This document shows, one piece after another, positions 21,906 to 31,907 of a stretch of 51,437 nt of DNA. The stretch spans positions 1 to 51,437 of the forward strand of contig NZ_JMGA01000045.1 in assembly GCF_000765145.1 (NCBI RefSeq), read 5' to 3'. The notes under the pieces were generated by a model, which was not told the origin of the DNA, searched no databases, and was given only the letters and a program-made list of their open reading frames with translations. This stretch comes from Desulfosporosinus sp. HMP52 (GTDB taxonomy: Bacteria; Bacillota; Desulfitobacteriia; Desulfitobacteriales; Desulfitobacteriaceae). The position numbers and the translations under genes were made by a program. Numbering within the stretch: position 1 is the stretch's first letter; every line of letters starts with the position of its first letter.

Positions 21906-23093
21906 CTAAAGTGAATATTCTGTATTTGTTGTTGAAAGTCCTTCTTCAATAGTTCGTTCTGACAAAATTCGTCCGCCTTGTTTATATTTTCTATGTATCC
22001 GTGGATTCGCTAATGTCCTTCGCAATGGGATTCTAACCTCATCTCCTAACGTACAAGCTTGCATTCCAACGTCAAGTACTGTAAGCTGCATTCCGATCTT
22101 CCCGGCAACTCGAACAGTCCGTCCCCCTAATTCTACTCGTTCTTGACCAAGAAAAATACCTATTAAGGCAGCAAAATTTTTTATGACTATTTTTATAAAA
22201 TCCACCCATCCTTGCGGAACAAAATGGGGGGCTATTCCTAGTCCATCTGCATATCCCACCGGGATTACCGCCAGCTGAGTAGTTGACTTAGTACGGTAGA
22301 TGCTTTGATACCCCACATATGTACCTTTGGGAACTTGTCGCAAATGAACAATTCGGCTCTTGGCAATCCATGGGTCTTTTAATGATAATTTCCCGCTATA
22401 GCCCGGCCCTGGGTAATGCCCAATTAAGAGTGTTCCAATACGGACAAAGTCAAGGTGCCACTCAGGATAATCCAGATAAGCAGCACTGTTACAAACATGT
22501 TTCCATTCAGGATTAATTCCCAATTCCTCCAAGCGAGTAACTAGGGTCTTAAAGGTGGCATATTGTTCTGAAGTATAGCGCTTATCCCTCTGGGCAGCCC
22601 GAGCAAAATGAGTATATACTCCCCTAACCTTTAAACGATCCGCACTCCCTAGTAATTTAGATAGCTCACCAAGCTCGGCTAAGCGAAAGCCGGTTCTGCC
22701 CATACCCGTTTCCAGTTTGAGCTGTACATGGGCGTCCTGATACAGGCTGAGGCAGACCTCATTCAGTTTAGCAATTAGTGATAACTCTGTGATTGTTAGT
22801 TGTAATTGTGATTTAATGGCTTCCGGCCATTCTTCTTGGGTGGTCGGCCCAAGTACTAAAATAAGTCCCTTTATCCCACTTTTACGTAAGATTAGCCCCT
22901 CTTCAACCTTGGTAACCGCAAAAGCTTCACATCCCACTTGCTCTAAGGCAAGAGCTACTTGAACTGCGCCTAAACCATAGGCATCAGCCTTGACAACTGC
23001 CATACATCTTGCTTTAGGATGGAGGTGCTTAATTATTTCTTGATAATTATTTACTATGGCATCCAAGTCCACTTCGATCCATGTTCCAGACAT
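21906..23093 (-). CDS. alr: Alanine racemase
   Basis: PLP enzyme making D-alanine for peptidoglycan and spore-germinant control. The 395 residues include Lys35 in VVKADAYGLG as PLP lysine, the METGMGRTGFR-type region (LETGMGRTGFR here), and Tyr in GYQSIYRT near the second active-site position. It follows the FemAB-like gene by 4 nt, so two wall-precursor genes are coupled. It is inserted between pyrG and spo0F compared with B. subtilis. Confidence 0.94.
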   Translation of the reverse strand: MSGTWIEVDLDAIVNNYQEIIKHLHPKARCMAVVKADAYGLGAVQVALALEQVGCEAFAVTKVEEGLILRKSGIKGLILVLGPTTQEEWPEAIKSQLQLTITELSLIAKLNEVCLSLYQDAHVQLKLETGMGRTGFRLAELGELSKLLGSADRLKVRGVYTHFARAAQRDKRYTSEQYATFKTLVTRLEELGINPEWKHVCNSAAYLDYPEWHLDFVRIGTLLIGHYPGPGYSGKLSLKDPWIAKSRIVHLRQVPKGTYVGYQSIYRTKSTTQLAVIPVGYADGLGIAPHFVPQGWVDFIKIVIKNFAALIGIFLGQERVELGGRTVRVAGKIGMQLTVLDVGMQACTLGDEVRIPLRRTLANPRIHRKYKQGGRILSERTIEEGLSTTNTEYSL

Positions 23094-23097
23094 GGTG

Positions 23098-24180
23098 TCA
23101 TCTCCTCCGCACTCGCCGTAACTTAGCGATTACTCCCTTTAAAACATCGGAATAAAGCGGTTCCAAATGATTCCAGAGGAAATACGTAATCGGCCTATAC
23201 ACCAAATCCCATTCTCCGATGAACTCTGTATACTCGCCATTAAACCCCTTCTTAAAGCGATAAAGGCCATAAAGGGGATTCTCCTCCGTCAAATGCCCGG
23301 GCACCCCTCGAAAATCATACAGCGTGCATCCTAATGACTTGGCCCAACGTATCATTTCCCATTGTATCAAGTAGTTAGGCATAACATTGCGATGAGCATT
23401 GGAGGAAGCCCCATATATATACCAAGCTTTATTTCCAATGACAAAGGCCAATGTACCCGAGATAATATTCCCTTCATACTCAGCAATAAATAATTCTCCT
23501 AAGCCCACAGGAACCAAGGAATCATATAGGTCTTCAAAATAGGAATAAGCTCTCACTAAAAAACGGTCACGTTCAGTAGTCTCTTTGAGGACACGATAGA
23601 AATCCGGCAAATCTTCACGAGTTCCTTTGCGAATTTGAACCCCTTTCTTCTGAGCCAAACGAATATTATACCGGGTTTTTTGCTGCATATTATTAAGAAG
23701 AGTCTGCTCGTCCGGGGAAATATCCAAACGAAACACATACTTTGGCTGAACTCCTTCAAAGCCCTTCCCACTCTCAGCCGATTTAAAACCTCTAGATATT
23801 AAGTACTGTTCTAACTCTTTTTCTGAAGAGGGCAAATCAGGATCAACCTTTAAAAAAATCGCTCCTCGTTTTTTAGCTAATTTCTTAATTTCAGCTAAAA
23901 CTAAATCAAACAACTCAGCATTTTTCCAGTCGACTACCGGCCCCCTAGACGCATAAAAGATAGGAATTCCTACCACCGGAATCTTTCTTTCAAGTATTGA
24001 GATTGCTGCCACAATTTCGTGGTTATTTTCAACAATCAATCGCCAAGGCTGCCATCCCGTCCTGCTTTTGATTTCCCCCCACTCCCAAGTTTGGAGCACG
24101 TGTCCTTTGGGGTGTTTTGCCAAAAACTCATTAAAGCGTGTATGCTCACTCTTATCGATCCACCTAGCAATATAGGTCAT
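23098..24180 (-). CDS. FemAB-like peptidyltransferase (GNAT type)
   Basis: A 360-residue protein of the FemABX family, which adds amino acids from tRNA to the peptidoglycan stem peptide. Two GNAT-like halves are seen, with HVLQTWEWGEIKSRTGW at the start and LIQWEMIRWAKSLGCTLYDFRG in the second half. The usual coiled-coil insert of staphylococcal FemA is absent, as in FemX/BcrA-type short members. The amino acid used cannot be told from sequence. Confidence 0.88.
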   Translation of the reverse strand: MTYIARWIDKSEHTRFNEFLAKHPKGHVLQTWEWGEIKSRTGWQPWRLIVENNHEIVAAISILERKIPVVGIPIFYASRGPVVDWKNAELFDLVLAEIKKLAKKRGAIFLKVDPDLPSSEKELEQYLISRGFKSAESGKGFEGVQPKYVFRLDISPDEQTLLNNMQQKTRYNIRLAQKKGVQIRKGTREDLPDFYRVLKETTERDRFLVRAYSYFEDLYDSLVPVGLGELFIAEYEGNIISGTLAFVIGNKAWYIYGASSNAHRNVMPNYLIQWEMIRWAKSLGCTLYDFRGVPGHLTEENPLYGLYRFKKGFNGEYTEFIGEWDLVYRPITYFLWNHLEPLYSDVLKGVIAKLRRVRRR

Positions 24181-24184
24181 CGGT

Positions 24185-24268
24185 TCAATCCCCTTCCTCT
24201 AACCATTCTTCCCATGGTTCGATTCCTCTAATCAATTCATTCTGCCGTATTATACAGGAAGAGTCCAT
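24185..24268 (-). CDS. Possible 27-residue ORF upstream of the FemAB-like gene
   Basis: ATG at 24268 has AGGAGGG seven bases ahead and opens a 27-residue frame rich in Glu and Ile, ending 4 nt before the FemAB start. No match is known to me. The start region lies in the hairpin at 24254-24306, so access would depend on folding. It could be a leader peptide or chance. Confidence 0.25.
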   Translation of the reverse strand: MDSSCIIRQNELIRGIEPWEEWLEEGD

Positions 24269-24306
24269 GCCATACCCTCCTACGGGGGTGGCAGAACTCT
24301 TCCTGT
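24254..24306 (-). other. Long hairpin upstream of the FemAB-like gene
   Basis: ACAGGAAGAGT (24254-24264) and ACTCTTCCTGT (24296-24306) form an 11-bp perfect outer stem. Inner GCCA/TGGC and CCC/GGG pairs extend it. There is no T-run on either side, so it looks more like a leader or stability structure than a terminator. Confidence 0.5.
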
Positions 24307-24323
24307 CGGGATTCGAAGCGAGA

Positions 24324-24355
24324 AGCGCGAGGTTCTCAATAATGAACCTCGCGCT
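24324..24355 (-). other. 12-bp perfect hairpin after pyrG
   Basis: AGCGCGAGGTTC and GAACCTCGCGCT pair perfectly around an 8-nt loop, 51 nt past the pyrG stop codon. A T-run is lacking, so termination is unproven. Together with 24254-24306 it fills the pyrG-FemAB gap. Confidence 0.5.
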
Positions 24356-24405
24356 AGTTCGTAAGCCATAACCTCCTAGGCTGGAACTTTGTCCTTAAGC
24401 AACAA

Positions 24406-26019
<1,614 letters not shown>

Positions 26020-26051
26020 TCAGAGCTTAAATGTTGGGCCAAAACACATAA

Positions 26052-26080
26052 ATAAAGCTAGTTTCGCACTAGCTTTATTC
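26052..26080 (-). other. Hairpin in the pyrG leader
   Basis: AATAAAGCTAG and CTAGCTTTATT form an 11-bp perfect stem with a 7-nt loop in the leader, followed by TATGTGTTTT. It may be an attenuator. B. subtilis pyrG has such a terminator, controlled by G addition at low CTP, but the G-tract needed for that is not clear here. Confidence 0.45.
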
Positions 26081-26154
26081 TACCAGTCAATTGACTATGT
26101 TTATTTTGCATAAGTAGTCCAGCTATTCCCGATCATGAATATTTCCTTACCCTT

Positions 26155-26183
26155 ATTTTAGCTACACTTCTAAAGGATGTCAA
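26155..26183 (-). promoter_or_regulatory. Sigma-A promoter of pyrG
   Basis: Minus strand: -35 TTGACA (26178-26183), 17-nt spacer, -10 TAAAAT (26155-26160). Transcription should begin near 26148, about 150 nt before pyrG. The -35 and spacer overlap the rpoE terminator hairpin. Confidence 0.75.
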
Positions 26184-26208
26184 GGTGACCTGCATCCTTT
26201 AGAAGTGT
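26164..26208. terminator. Long hairpin after rpoE, probable terminator
   Basis: ACACTTCTAAAGGATG and CATCCTTTAGAAGTGT are a perfect 16-bp stem around a 13-nt loop, 16 nt beyond the rpoE stop codon. There is no clean T-run on the minus side, and on plus CTTTATTAT follows. The downstream arm doubles as part of the pyrG promoter spacer. Confidence 0.55.
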
Positions 26209-26224
26209 CTTTATTATAATCTGA

Positions 26225-26632
26225 CTACCACTTTTCTCCACGTTGACCTTCATCCGCTTCATCAAAAACTTCATCCGTTTCGGAAATATCCTCGTCCAAG
26301 GATTCATCCTCTAAATCCTCCGAGTCAGATTTATCATCTTCATCCAAAGAACCTTTGTTTATCAGAGTTACCGCCGGTGCCCGACGAGACGTTTTTGCAG
26401 GCTCCCAAACTTTCAATCCCCATTCGCCCTTTCCGAGGAATGTAAATCTTGTGTCTAGATTAATCTGGGTGAGTGCCGCAGCTACCCGTATAGCCTCTTG
26501 AGAAATTCCTAAACGTTGAAGCACTTCTTCGATCAAGTTTTGATAATGCATCGGATTACCTTGGGTTTTTAGAACCTCATATGCTATATCTGCTTCCGTT
26601 GGTTTGTCTTTTCTACTTAAAGAGTGGGTCAA
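26225..26632 (-). CDS. rpoE: RNA polymerase delta subunit
   Basis: Delta subunit, an accessory of Firmicute RNA polymerase that raises specificity and recycling. The N-terminal HARE-HTH domain (about 10-80) has ADIAYEVLKTQGNPMHYQNL and GEWGLKVW. The C-terminal tail (95-135) is strongly acidic. At 135 residues it is shorter than the 173 of B. subtilis, with the loss in the tail. The start is TTG after GGAG. Confidence 0.88.
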   Translation of the reverse strand: MTHSLSRKDKPTEADIAYEVLKTQGNPMHYQNLIEEVLQRLGISQEAIRVAAALTQINLDTRFTFLGKGEWGLKVWEPAKTSRRAPAVTLINKGSLDEDDKSDSEDLEDESLDEDISETDEVFDEADEGQRGEKW

Positions 26633-26724
26633 AAAACTCCACCGCCCTTCGTCGTTTTGAATATCACTATATTCGGCCCACCCCTAAATATTTCCTGCTA
26701 ATCCCTGGCCTAAACATTATAAAT

Positions 26725-28407
26725 TTACATTCTTTCTGGGGCTGATACGCCTAGTATATTTAATACATTACCTACAATTTGCTTCACAGCTCTAACCAAG
26801 CTCAAACGTGCTCTTCGCAAAGCTTCATCTTCAACAAGTACACGTTGACTATTATAAAAGGTATGAAAGAGTCCTGCTAAATCAAGGACATAACGGGCCA
26901 GTCTATGGGGTTCCATCAAGCGTGCCGCAACGATAATTTCACTTGGATAATCCGCCATCTTCTTAAGTAATTCTCGTTCCTCAGTACTGTTCAAGAGCAA
27001 AAGCTCCTCTTCGGTAGGTGGAGTATCCAAGGTGCCTAACTCATCAGCTTGACGCAAAATACTGCATAAACGGGCATACGCATACTGAACATAGTAAACC
27101 GGGTTATCCGATGACTGTGATTTAGCTAAATCCATATCAAATTCCACGGTAGAATCAGGATCCCTTAGAATAAAGAAGAACCGCGCGGCATCTTTTCCTA
27201 CTTCGTCCATCAATTCCCGCAATGTAATGTACTGACCGGAACGTTTAGACATTTTTACTACTTCACCATTTTGGATGAGTCGGACTAGTTGCATAAGAAT
27301 TATTTGAAGATTTTCGGAATCATACCCTAAAGCAGACATGGCACCCTTCATTCGAGCCACATGCCCATGATGATCCGCCCCCCAAATGTTGATGACTTTG
27401 TTAAACCCCCGGTCAAATTTATTGCGATGATAAGCGATATCAGCAGCAAAATAAGTTGGGGAACCATTGCTTCTAATGACTACCTCATCTTTTTCATCAC
27501 CAAATTGTGTAGACTTAAGCCAGTGGGCGCCTTCCTTTTCGTAAATGTACCCCTTATTTTCTAGGTCTTCCATCGTTGAACGAACTGCACCTGAATCATG
27601 CAGGGATTGTTCGTTAAACCAAACATCATAGGTGACTCCGAAATCTTCTAAGGTTTCTCGAATATTCCTCATTTTTTCATCTAAGGCATAGCGAACCATC
27701 AACTCTCTTCTTAATCCCGGTTCAACGGATAAGTATTTATCCCCTTCTTTAGCAATTAAACCCTTGATTGTGTCAATCAGGTCTTCACCGTGATAACCAC
27801 CTTCCGGAAAAGGGACATCCTCACCAAGTTGCTGCAAATACCTGGATTCCAGGGATAAACCAAAATTATGTATTTGGTTTCCAGCATCATTGATATAGAA
27901 TTCTCGAGTAACCTCGTACCCGGCCTTAGCAAGTAATGAAGCCAAACTGTCACCCAAGGCTGCCCCTCGAGCATTACCCATATGCAGTAATCCAGTAGGG
28001 TTAGCGCTAACAAACTCTACTTGTAACTTTTGGCCCTTTCCAATATCCCCTTCTCCGTAACTTTCCCCAGCTTTTAACACCTCCGTAATAACCCCGGTGA
28101 GCCAGGCAGGGTTTAAGCGAAAGTTAATAAAACCAGCTCCTGCAATTTCAGAGGATTCAATCCATGTCCCGCTAGTTTCCATATGCTTAATGAGTGCAGC
28201 AGCAATATCTCGAGGGGAGCGCTTTGCCTGCTTAGCCAACACCATAGCTAGATTCGAGGCCAAGTCTCCACGTTGCTTTTCTCTCGGCTCCTCTAAAACG
28301 AAACTTGGCAATTCCTCAAAATTTAATTCCCCAACTGCCTTAGCCTTATTTGCAGCTTCAACTAAATGGTTTGTAATCTTTGTCTTTATATTCTCGTAGA
28401 GACTCAT
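26725..28407 (-). CDS. argS: Arginyl-tRNA synthetase
   Basis: Class I aminoacyl-tRNA synthetase, 560 residues. The HIGH motif is seen as LLHMGNARGAALG after VEFVSANPTG, and KMSKRSG is the second signature. The N-terminal Add1 domain (1-110) and the C-terminal DALR anticodon-binding domain (about 440-560) are both present. The start overlaps the DUF1934 stop by one base. Confidence 0.97.
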   Translation of the reverse strand: MSLYENIKTKITNHLVEAANKAKAVGELNFEELPSFVLEEPREKQRGDLASNLAMVLAKQAKRSPRDIAAALIKHMETSGTWIESSEIAGAGFINFRLNPAWLTGVITEVLKAGESYGEGDIGKGQKLQVEFVSANPTGLLHMGNARGAALGDSLASLLAKAGYEVTREFYINDAGNQIHNFGLSLESRYLQQLGEDVPFPEGGYHGEDLIDTIKGLIAKEGDKYLSVEPGLRRELMVRYALDEKMRNIRETLEDFGVTYDVWFNEQSLHDSGAVRSTMEDLENKGYIYEKEGAHWLKSTQFGDEKDEVVIRSNGSPTYFAADIAYHRNKFDRGFNKVINIWGADHHGHVARMKGAMSALGYDSENLQIILMQLVRLIQNGEVVKMSKRSGQYITLRELMDEVGKDAARFFFILRDPDSTVEFDMDLAKSQSSDNPVYYVQYAYARLCSILRQADELGTLDTPPTEEELLLLNSTEERELLKKMADYPSEIIVAARLMEPHRLARYVLDLAGLFHTFYNSQRVLVEDEALRRARLSLVRAVKQIVGNVLNILGVSAPERM

Positions 28408-28841
28408 TAAGGGATATCCTCCTTTACGTTTACCAACAGACCATTGTGACTTACCAACTTATCATCGACAAAAAGGTCATATTCTAGACTAATACGTCCC
28501 CCATGGACTGTCAAGTCAGACTCTACTTTGTGGGGTAAGACGCTTAACCATAGTTTCCCATAACAGGTGGTATAAATACTGTTGTTAAGTATTCCCTTCC
28601 TAAATTCTTGTGTCAAATCCACGGCACCTTTGCGATTTAAGATAACCGCTCCTGCTTTTATCGTTATAAACGTTGTCACCTCACCTAGATCCGTAGTATT
28701 CTTTTCCTCTTCCTTATATACTACATAAAAAACTCCGTTTCGTTCATAAAACTTCCCAAAGGTCAGCAATTCCTGTTGATCTTCTTGCCCTTCTGGATAT
28801 TTTTGTGTCCCTTTGATTTGAATTGATGCATTTTTTTGCAT
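28407..28841 (-). CDS. DUF1934 beta-barrel protein (YwiB-like)
   Basis: A DUF1934 protein of 144 residues, function unknown; B. subtilis YwiB lies in the same place ahead of argS. It has alternating hydrophobic strands, consistent with a small lipocalin-like barrel. ATG at 28841 follows AAGGAGCG; the frame extends 10 codons further. TAATG overlap with argS suggests coupled translation. Confidence 0.85.
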   Translation of the reverse strand: MQKNASIQIKGTQKYPEGQEDQQELLTFGKFYERNGVFYVVYKEEEKNTTDLGEVTTFITIKAGAVILNRKGAVDLTQEFRKGILNNSIYTTCYGKLWLSVLPHKVESDLTVHGGRISLEYDLFVDDKLVSHNGLLVNVKEDIP

Positions 28842-29044
28842 AGAAATCGCTCCTTCCTTATGAAAAGTCATGATGAATGAATTATAACGTATAATTTGTA
28901 TAAGTGCCTATTCTCGTAAATTAATAAAAATCCTTTATTGTTTATCAAGAAATTAAAAACAATATACATAACCCTTAGGATATCCTGTAGAAGAATGATT
29001 GCGAAAAAACTTTTTAACCTCAGATTAAATTGAAAGCACTAATT

Positions 29045-29068
29045 GCGAGAGGGAGATTTCCCTCTCGC
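29045..29068 (-). terminator. Hairpin after ypeB
   Basis: GCGAGAGGGA-GATT-TCCCTCTCGC is a perfect 10-bp stem, 21 nt after the ypeB stop. The T-run is weak, so this is a probable rather than certain terminator. Confidence 0.5.
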
Positions 29069-29088
29069 TTATCATTGTTCAGTGGATT

Positions 29089-30453
29089 TTACTTAAGGTA
29101 TTCTCCTCGCGGCGTCTTAATAATACGTTGGATTTTCTCCTCGGCACCATTGGTTGCATTTAGATATATAAGGTATTCTTCCCCTTGATACCGACCTCGA
29201 AACTCATAACTATAAACTTCCTTATTCCCGCTTTTCGGAATAACGGCTAAACGACTCTCTAAAACCTGAAAATTCGGTCGCAATTTACGTACAGCCTGCT
29301 CCATTGTAAGTTTTGCTGGGAAAGTCCGTTCATGATGAAAAGCATAATAGGGTGTAGCATCAAATCCTACAAGCTGACCATTGTCCAAAGCAATCATCAG
29401 ACGCACCTTATCGGGGTAAATCCTCACCCCATCTTTTTCATAGACGGCATCAAATTGAACATATGAACCAAACTCTTCACTTGAAGTTATCGCTACTTGT
29501 TGCCAACCTAAGGCTTGCAAAATAGCCTTCGCTTTGTTGGATGCATCTTCTACCTTGAGTGTCTTAGGTTCAATCGCTCTTTGATCACGATAGAGGACGA
29601 TAGCCCCACCTTGACGGCTAACCTCCAGATAGGATTCTTTGTAGTTGAAAATATAACAAGCAAGTTCCGTTTGGGATTCTCCCGAAAATTCGGGGGTTGC
29701 ATCGGCATACCCAATTTTACTTAGGAAATCTCGGGCCTTTTCCAAGGCTTGATCTTTTGTCACTTCTCCCGCCGGGAGGCCCAATGGTTTTGCAACAACT
29801 CGAGTAGAATACTCCCCCGTATACGAAAACGGAGGAAGCTTTTGTAAGCCCGCATCTAGCTGATCAAGACCAGAGCTTACTGATTTAGAAGGAGCTTCCG
29901 AGCCATCCGCTGCAGCCTCAGCAACTTGAGTACCTAAGCCCAGCCGTTGCCTCCAGGATGGATCAGGATCTGTCCAAACTAACTTTTCTGTGTCCATTCT
30001 AAGAATTAAGTCTTGAACTTGTTGATTAACCGGCATCAGACGTTCATGCATATCTCTTAGAGTTGTTTCTTCTTCAGAAGTAATCGCACCTCCCCCAGCA
30101 ACTCTTTGAGCTAAAATCCGTGCAAACTCACCGGACTGTGTTAAGAATTGACCTACATAACTCAGTCCTGTCTGCTGGGCAGGGATTTGAGCGAAATCCT
30201 TAAGGGCCGCCTCACTTTTACTAGAGACTTGGCTTAAGTAAAGTATCTTTTGAGCAGGATTACTAGCCACATTTCCCTTAGCCAAATCTGTTTCCAATTG
30301 ATCAAGATGGCTTGCAAAATCGTTCAAAGCCCTTCGATTATTATTTTCTGCAGCAAGCCTGTATTCTCCCGCTAAGCGATATTCATTCCAACCCCAGCCC
30401 AGCGAAATTAACAAGGCTAAGGCTATAGCACCGATCCAAAGTTTTCTGTGCAT
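29089..30453 (-). CDS. ypeB: Germination protein YpeB
   Basis: Spore protein needed to place and keep the cortex-lytic enzyme SleB; 454 residues. There is one N-terminal membrane anchor (about 6-22), a helical N-terminal domain, then three PepSY-like repeats from about 220 to the C-terminus. It follows sleB by 10 nt, the standard pair. Family expression is forespore-specific (sigma G), but I could not place a convincing sigma-G site. Confidence 0.93.
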   Translation of the reverse strand: MHRKLWIGAIALALLISLGWGWNEYRLAGEYRLAAENNNRRALNDFASHLDQLETDLAKGNVASNPAQKILYLSQVSSKSEAALKDFAQIPAQQTGLSYVGQFLTQSGEFARILAQRVAGGGAITSEEETTLRDMHERLMPVNQQVQDLILRMDTEKLVWTDPDPSWRQRLGLGTQVAEAAADGSEAPSKSVSSGLDQLDAGLQKLPPFSYTGEYSTRVVAKPLGLPAGEVTKDQALEKARDFLSKIGYADATPEFSGESQTELACYIFNYKESYLEVSRQGGAIVLYRDQRAIEPKTLKVEDASNKAKAILQALGWQQVAITSSEEFGSYVQFDAVYEKDGVRIYPDKVRLMIALDNGQLVGFDATPYYAFHHERTFPAKLTMEQAVRKLRPNFQVLESRLAVIPKSGNKEVYSYEFRGRYQGEEYLIYLNATNGAEEKIQRIIKTPRGEYLK

Positions 30454-30463
30454 ACTTGTCCCC

Positions 30464-31156
30464 CTACTTCGTAAACATATGATTTCCGATTTGTTTAATC
30501 TGTGGCCGAGACCAAATGTATTTGTTGGATGTTTTCGCCGGATTAAAAAAGAAGAGCGCTCCGCCGGAGGGGTCGGATCCGGTTACTGCTTCTTGTGCAG
30601 CACGTATCGCAGATGCTGAAGGAGGCAAATTGATTTGACCATCATCTACACTGGAAAAGGCTCTCGGTTGATAAACGATATCTGCAACTGTTTTTGGGAA
30701 GGCAGGATCCGCAATCCGGTTTAAGATGACTGCGGCTACAGCCACTTGGCCAATGTAAGGTTCTCCTCTTGCCTCAGCATTTACCGCTCGAGCCAATAGA
30801 TTAGTGTCAATGTTTTTATAACCTACAGCCTTTCCTGATGCATTAGTGCTCTGCCCAGTTAAGCGCTTTAGTTCCTTGATAGTTTGTGTTCCAGCTAATC
30901 CATCGACTCTTAGCCCATGCTCCTTTTGAAAGCGTCGTATCGCTGCTTCAGTTTTGGATCCGTATTTTCCATCAACGGTTCCAACAGTATAACCTAACTG
31001 AACCAACTTCTTTTGTAATTCCGTTACTTCAGACCCCTTACTCCCTCTGCCTAGTAACCGATCGCCTAAAGCTGCATAGGCAAACCCAGACAGAGTTATG
31101 CTCAGTAATAATCCGATGGTTATAACCATCCTCCAATGCCTAATGTGTACTTTCAT
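30464..31156 (-). CDS. sleB: Spore cortex-lytic enzyme SleB
   Basis: Lytic transglycosylase that digests cortex muramic-lactam peptidoglycan during germination; 230 residues. A signal peptide (1-28) is followed by a peptidoglycan-binding domain (about 38-97, GSEVTELQKKLVQLGY) and the hydrolase_2 catalytic domain (about 118-230). The catalytic glutamate is Glu128 in NAEARGEPYIGQ. It is the first gene of the sleB-ypeB operon. Confidence 0.95.
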   Translation of the reverse strand: MKVHIRHWRMVITIGLLLSITLSGFAYAALGDRLLGRGSKGSEVTELQKKLVQLGYTVGTVDGKYGSKTEAAIRRFQKEHGLRVDGLAGTQTIKELKRLTGQSTNASGKAVGYKNIDTNLLARAVNAEARGEPYIGQVAVAAVILNRIADPAFPKTVADIVYQPRAFSSVDDGQINLPPSASAIRAAQEAVTGSDPSGGALFFFNPAKTSNKYIWSRPQIKQIGNHMFTK

Positions 31157-31274
31157 ACCCTCACCTCACTTTATTGATAGTCTTTAGTGTGGCAAAGTTC
31201 GAAAGAAATTATCCAGCTATAACCTATAAATGCCAATAATATTATTTTATTCAGATTCTAGACTGTTACTATAC

Positions 31275-31318
31275 TTAAAAAATGCAAATAGCCATAGGTG
31301 TTTAACCCATGGCTATTT
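31275..31318 (-). terminator. Terminator of the floA operon
   Basis: On the minus strand AAATAGCCATGGGT and ACCTATGGCTATTT pair with a short loop, then CATTTTTT follows. It lies about 20 nt after the repeat-protein gene. Confidence 0.7.
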
Positions 31319-31335
31319 GTGCAATTTCCCTCTTT

Positions 31336-31899
31336 TTATGGACGAGATCCCTTAAATGGCTGCAATGCTCTTGGTTTTCCCAGAACTTCCGCCCAAACAA
31401 TTCCCCGTATGAGGTTCTTTTCTTCAAGAGAAAAAGTCAGACCCTCTGCAATTTTTTCTCTCTCGGGCATCCTTTCATCGAGGTTTTCCTCTCTATCACG
31501 GTAGGTTTCTACTTCATAATTTCCTTGGTAGCTGCTTGTTCCTTCAATCCCCTGGGTTCCTTCAACTCCTTGTGTACCCTCAACTCCTTGGGTTCCTTCA
31601 ACTCCCTGTGTCCCTTCAGTTTGAACAAATCCATCCATAAAACTTCTTGTTTCAGTTACTTCTATGGATTCTGCCCGAACCGGCTTTTCTTCTAATTGAC
31701 GTGAGCTTTGAGTAAATGCTTGTTGCATCTGTTCCTGCCAAGATCCCTTGGCTGGTTCCTTCAGAACCTCTCTTATACTCTTCGGCAATTTAGCGGGATG
31801 AGAGAAATTTCTCGGAGTTTGCTGCTTACCCTTCTTGATAAGTGAGCCAATTAGTTGAAAAATCACCCAAATGATAATTACAACAGTGAAGACCGACAT
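31336..31899 (-). CDS. Membrane-anchored protein with TQGVEG repeats
   Basis: Unrecognised 187-residue protein. One N-terminal membrane helix (about 5-20) is followed by a basic stretch, then a charged soluble part. Near residues 95-122 it has about four to five tandem hexapeptide repeats of the form Gly-Thr-Gln-Gly-Val-Glu, with a Gly every third residue as in collagen-like tracts. It follows floA by 8 nt, so it probably belongs to the flotillin operon and works at the membrane. No enzyme motif is seen. Confidence 0.75.
   Translation of the reverse strand: MSVFTVVIIIWVIFQLIGSLIKKGKQQTPRNFSHPAKLPKSIREVLKEPAKGSWQEQMQQAFTQSSRQLEEKPVRAESIEVTETRSFMDGFVQTEGTQGVEGTQGVEGTQGVEGTQGIEGTSSYQGNYEVETYRDREENLDERMPEREKIAEGLTFSLEEKNLIRGIVWAEVLGKPRALQPFKGSRP
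31537..31620. repeat. 18-bp tandem repeat coding for TQGVEG units
   Basis: Four to five head-to-tail 18-bp units (plus-strand consensus CCTTCAACTCCTTGGGTT) with a few substitutions that alternate between copies, hinting at duplication of a 36-bp double unit. They lie in frame inside the gene at 31336-31899, so copy number changes would not shift the frame. Confidence 0.8.
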
Positions 31900-31907
31900 G
31901 ATTTCAC

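Noticed and set aside
26140-26160. B. subtilis-style CTP control of pyrG by reiterative G addition
   Set aside because: The sequence after the -10 reads AAGGGTAAGG, and the best spacing puts the start after the G-run, so the GGGC start needed for that mechanism is not evident.
31157-31275. Sigma-G promoter for sleB-ypeB
   Set aside because: A GAATA and a CATTTAT are present, but they are only 15 nt apart, closer than the usual sigma-G spacing, so I did not call it.
31537-31620. Regular 18-bp repeats that might look like a small CRISPR array
   Set aside because: Units are directly adjacent with no unique spacers and lie in frame in a coding region, giving a hexapeptide repeat.
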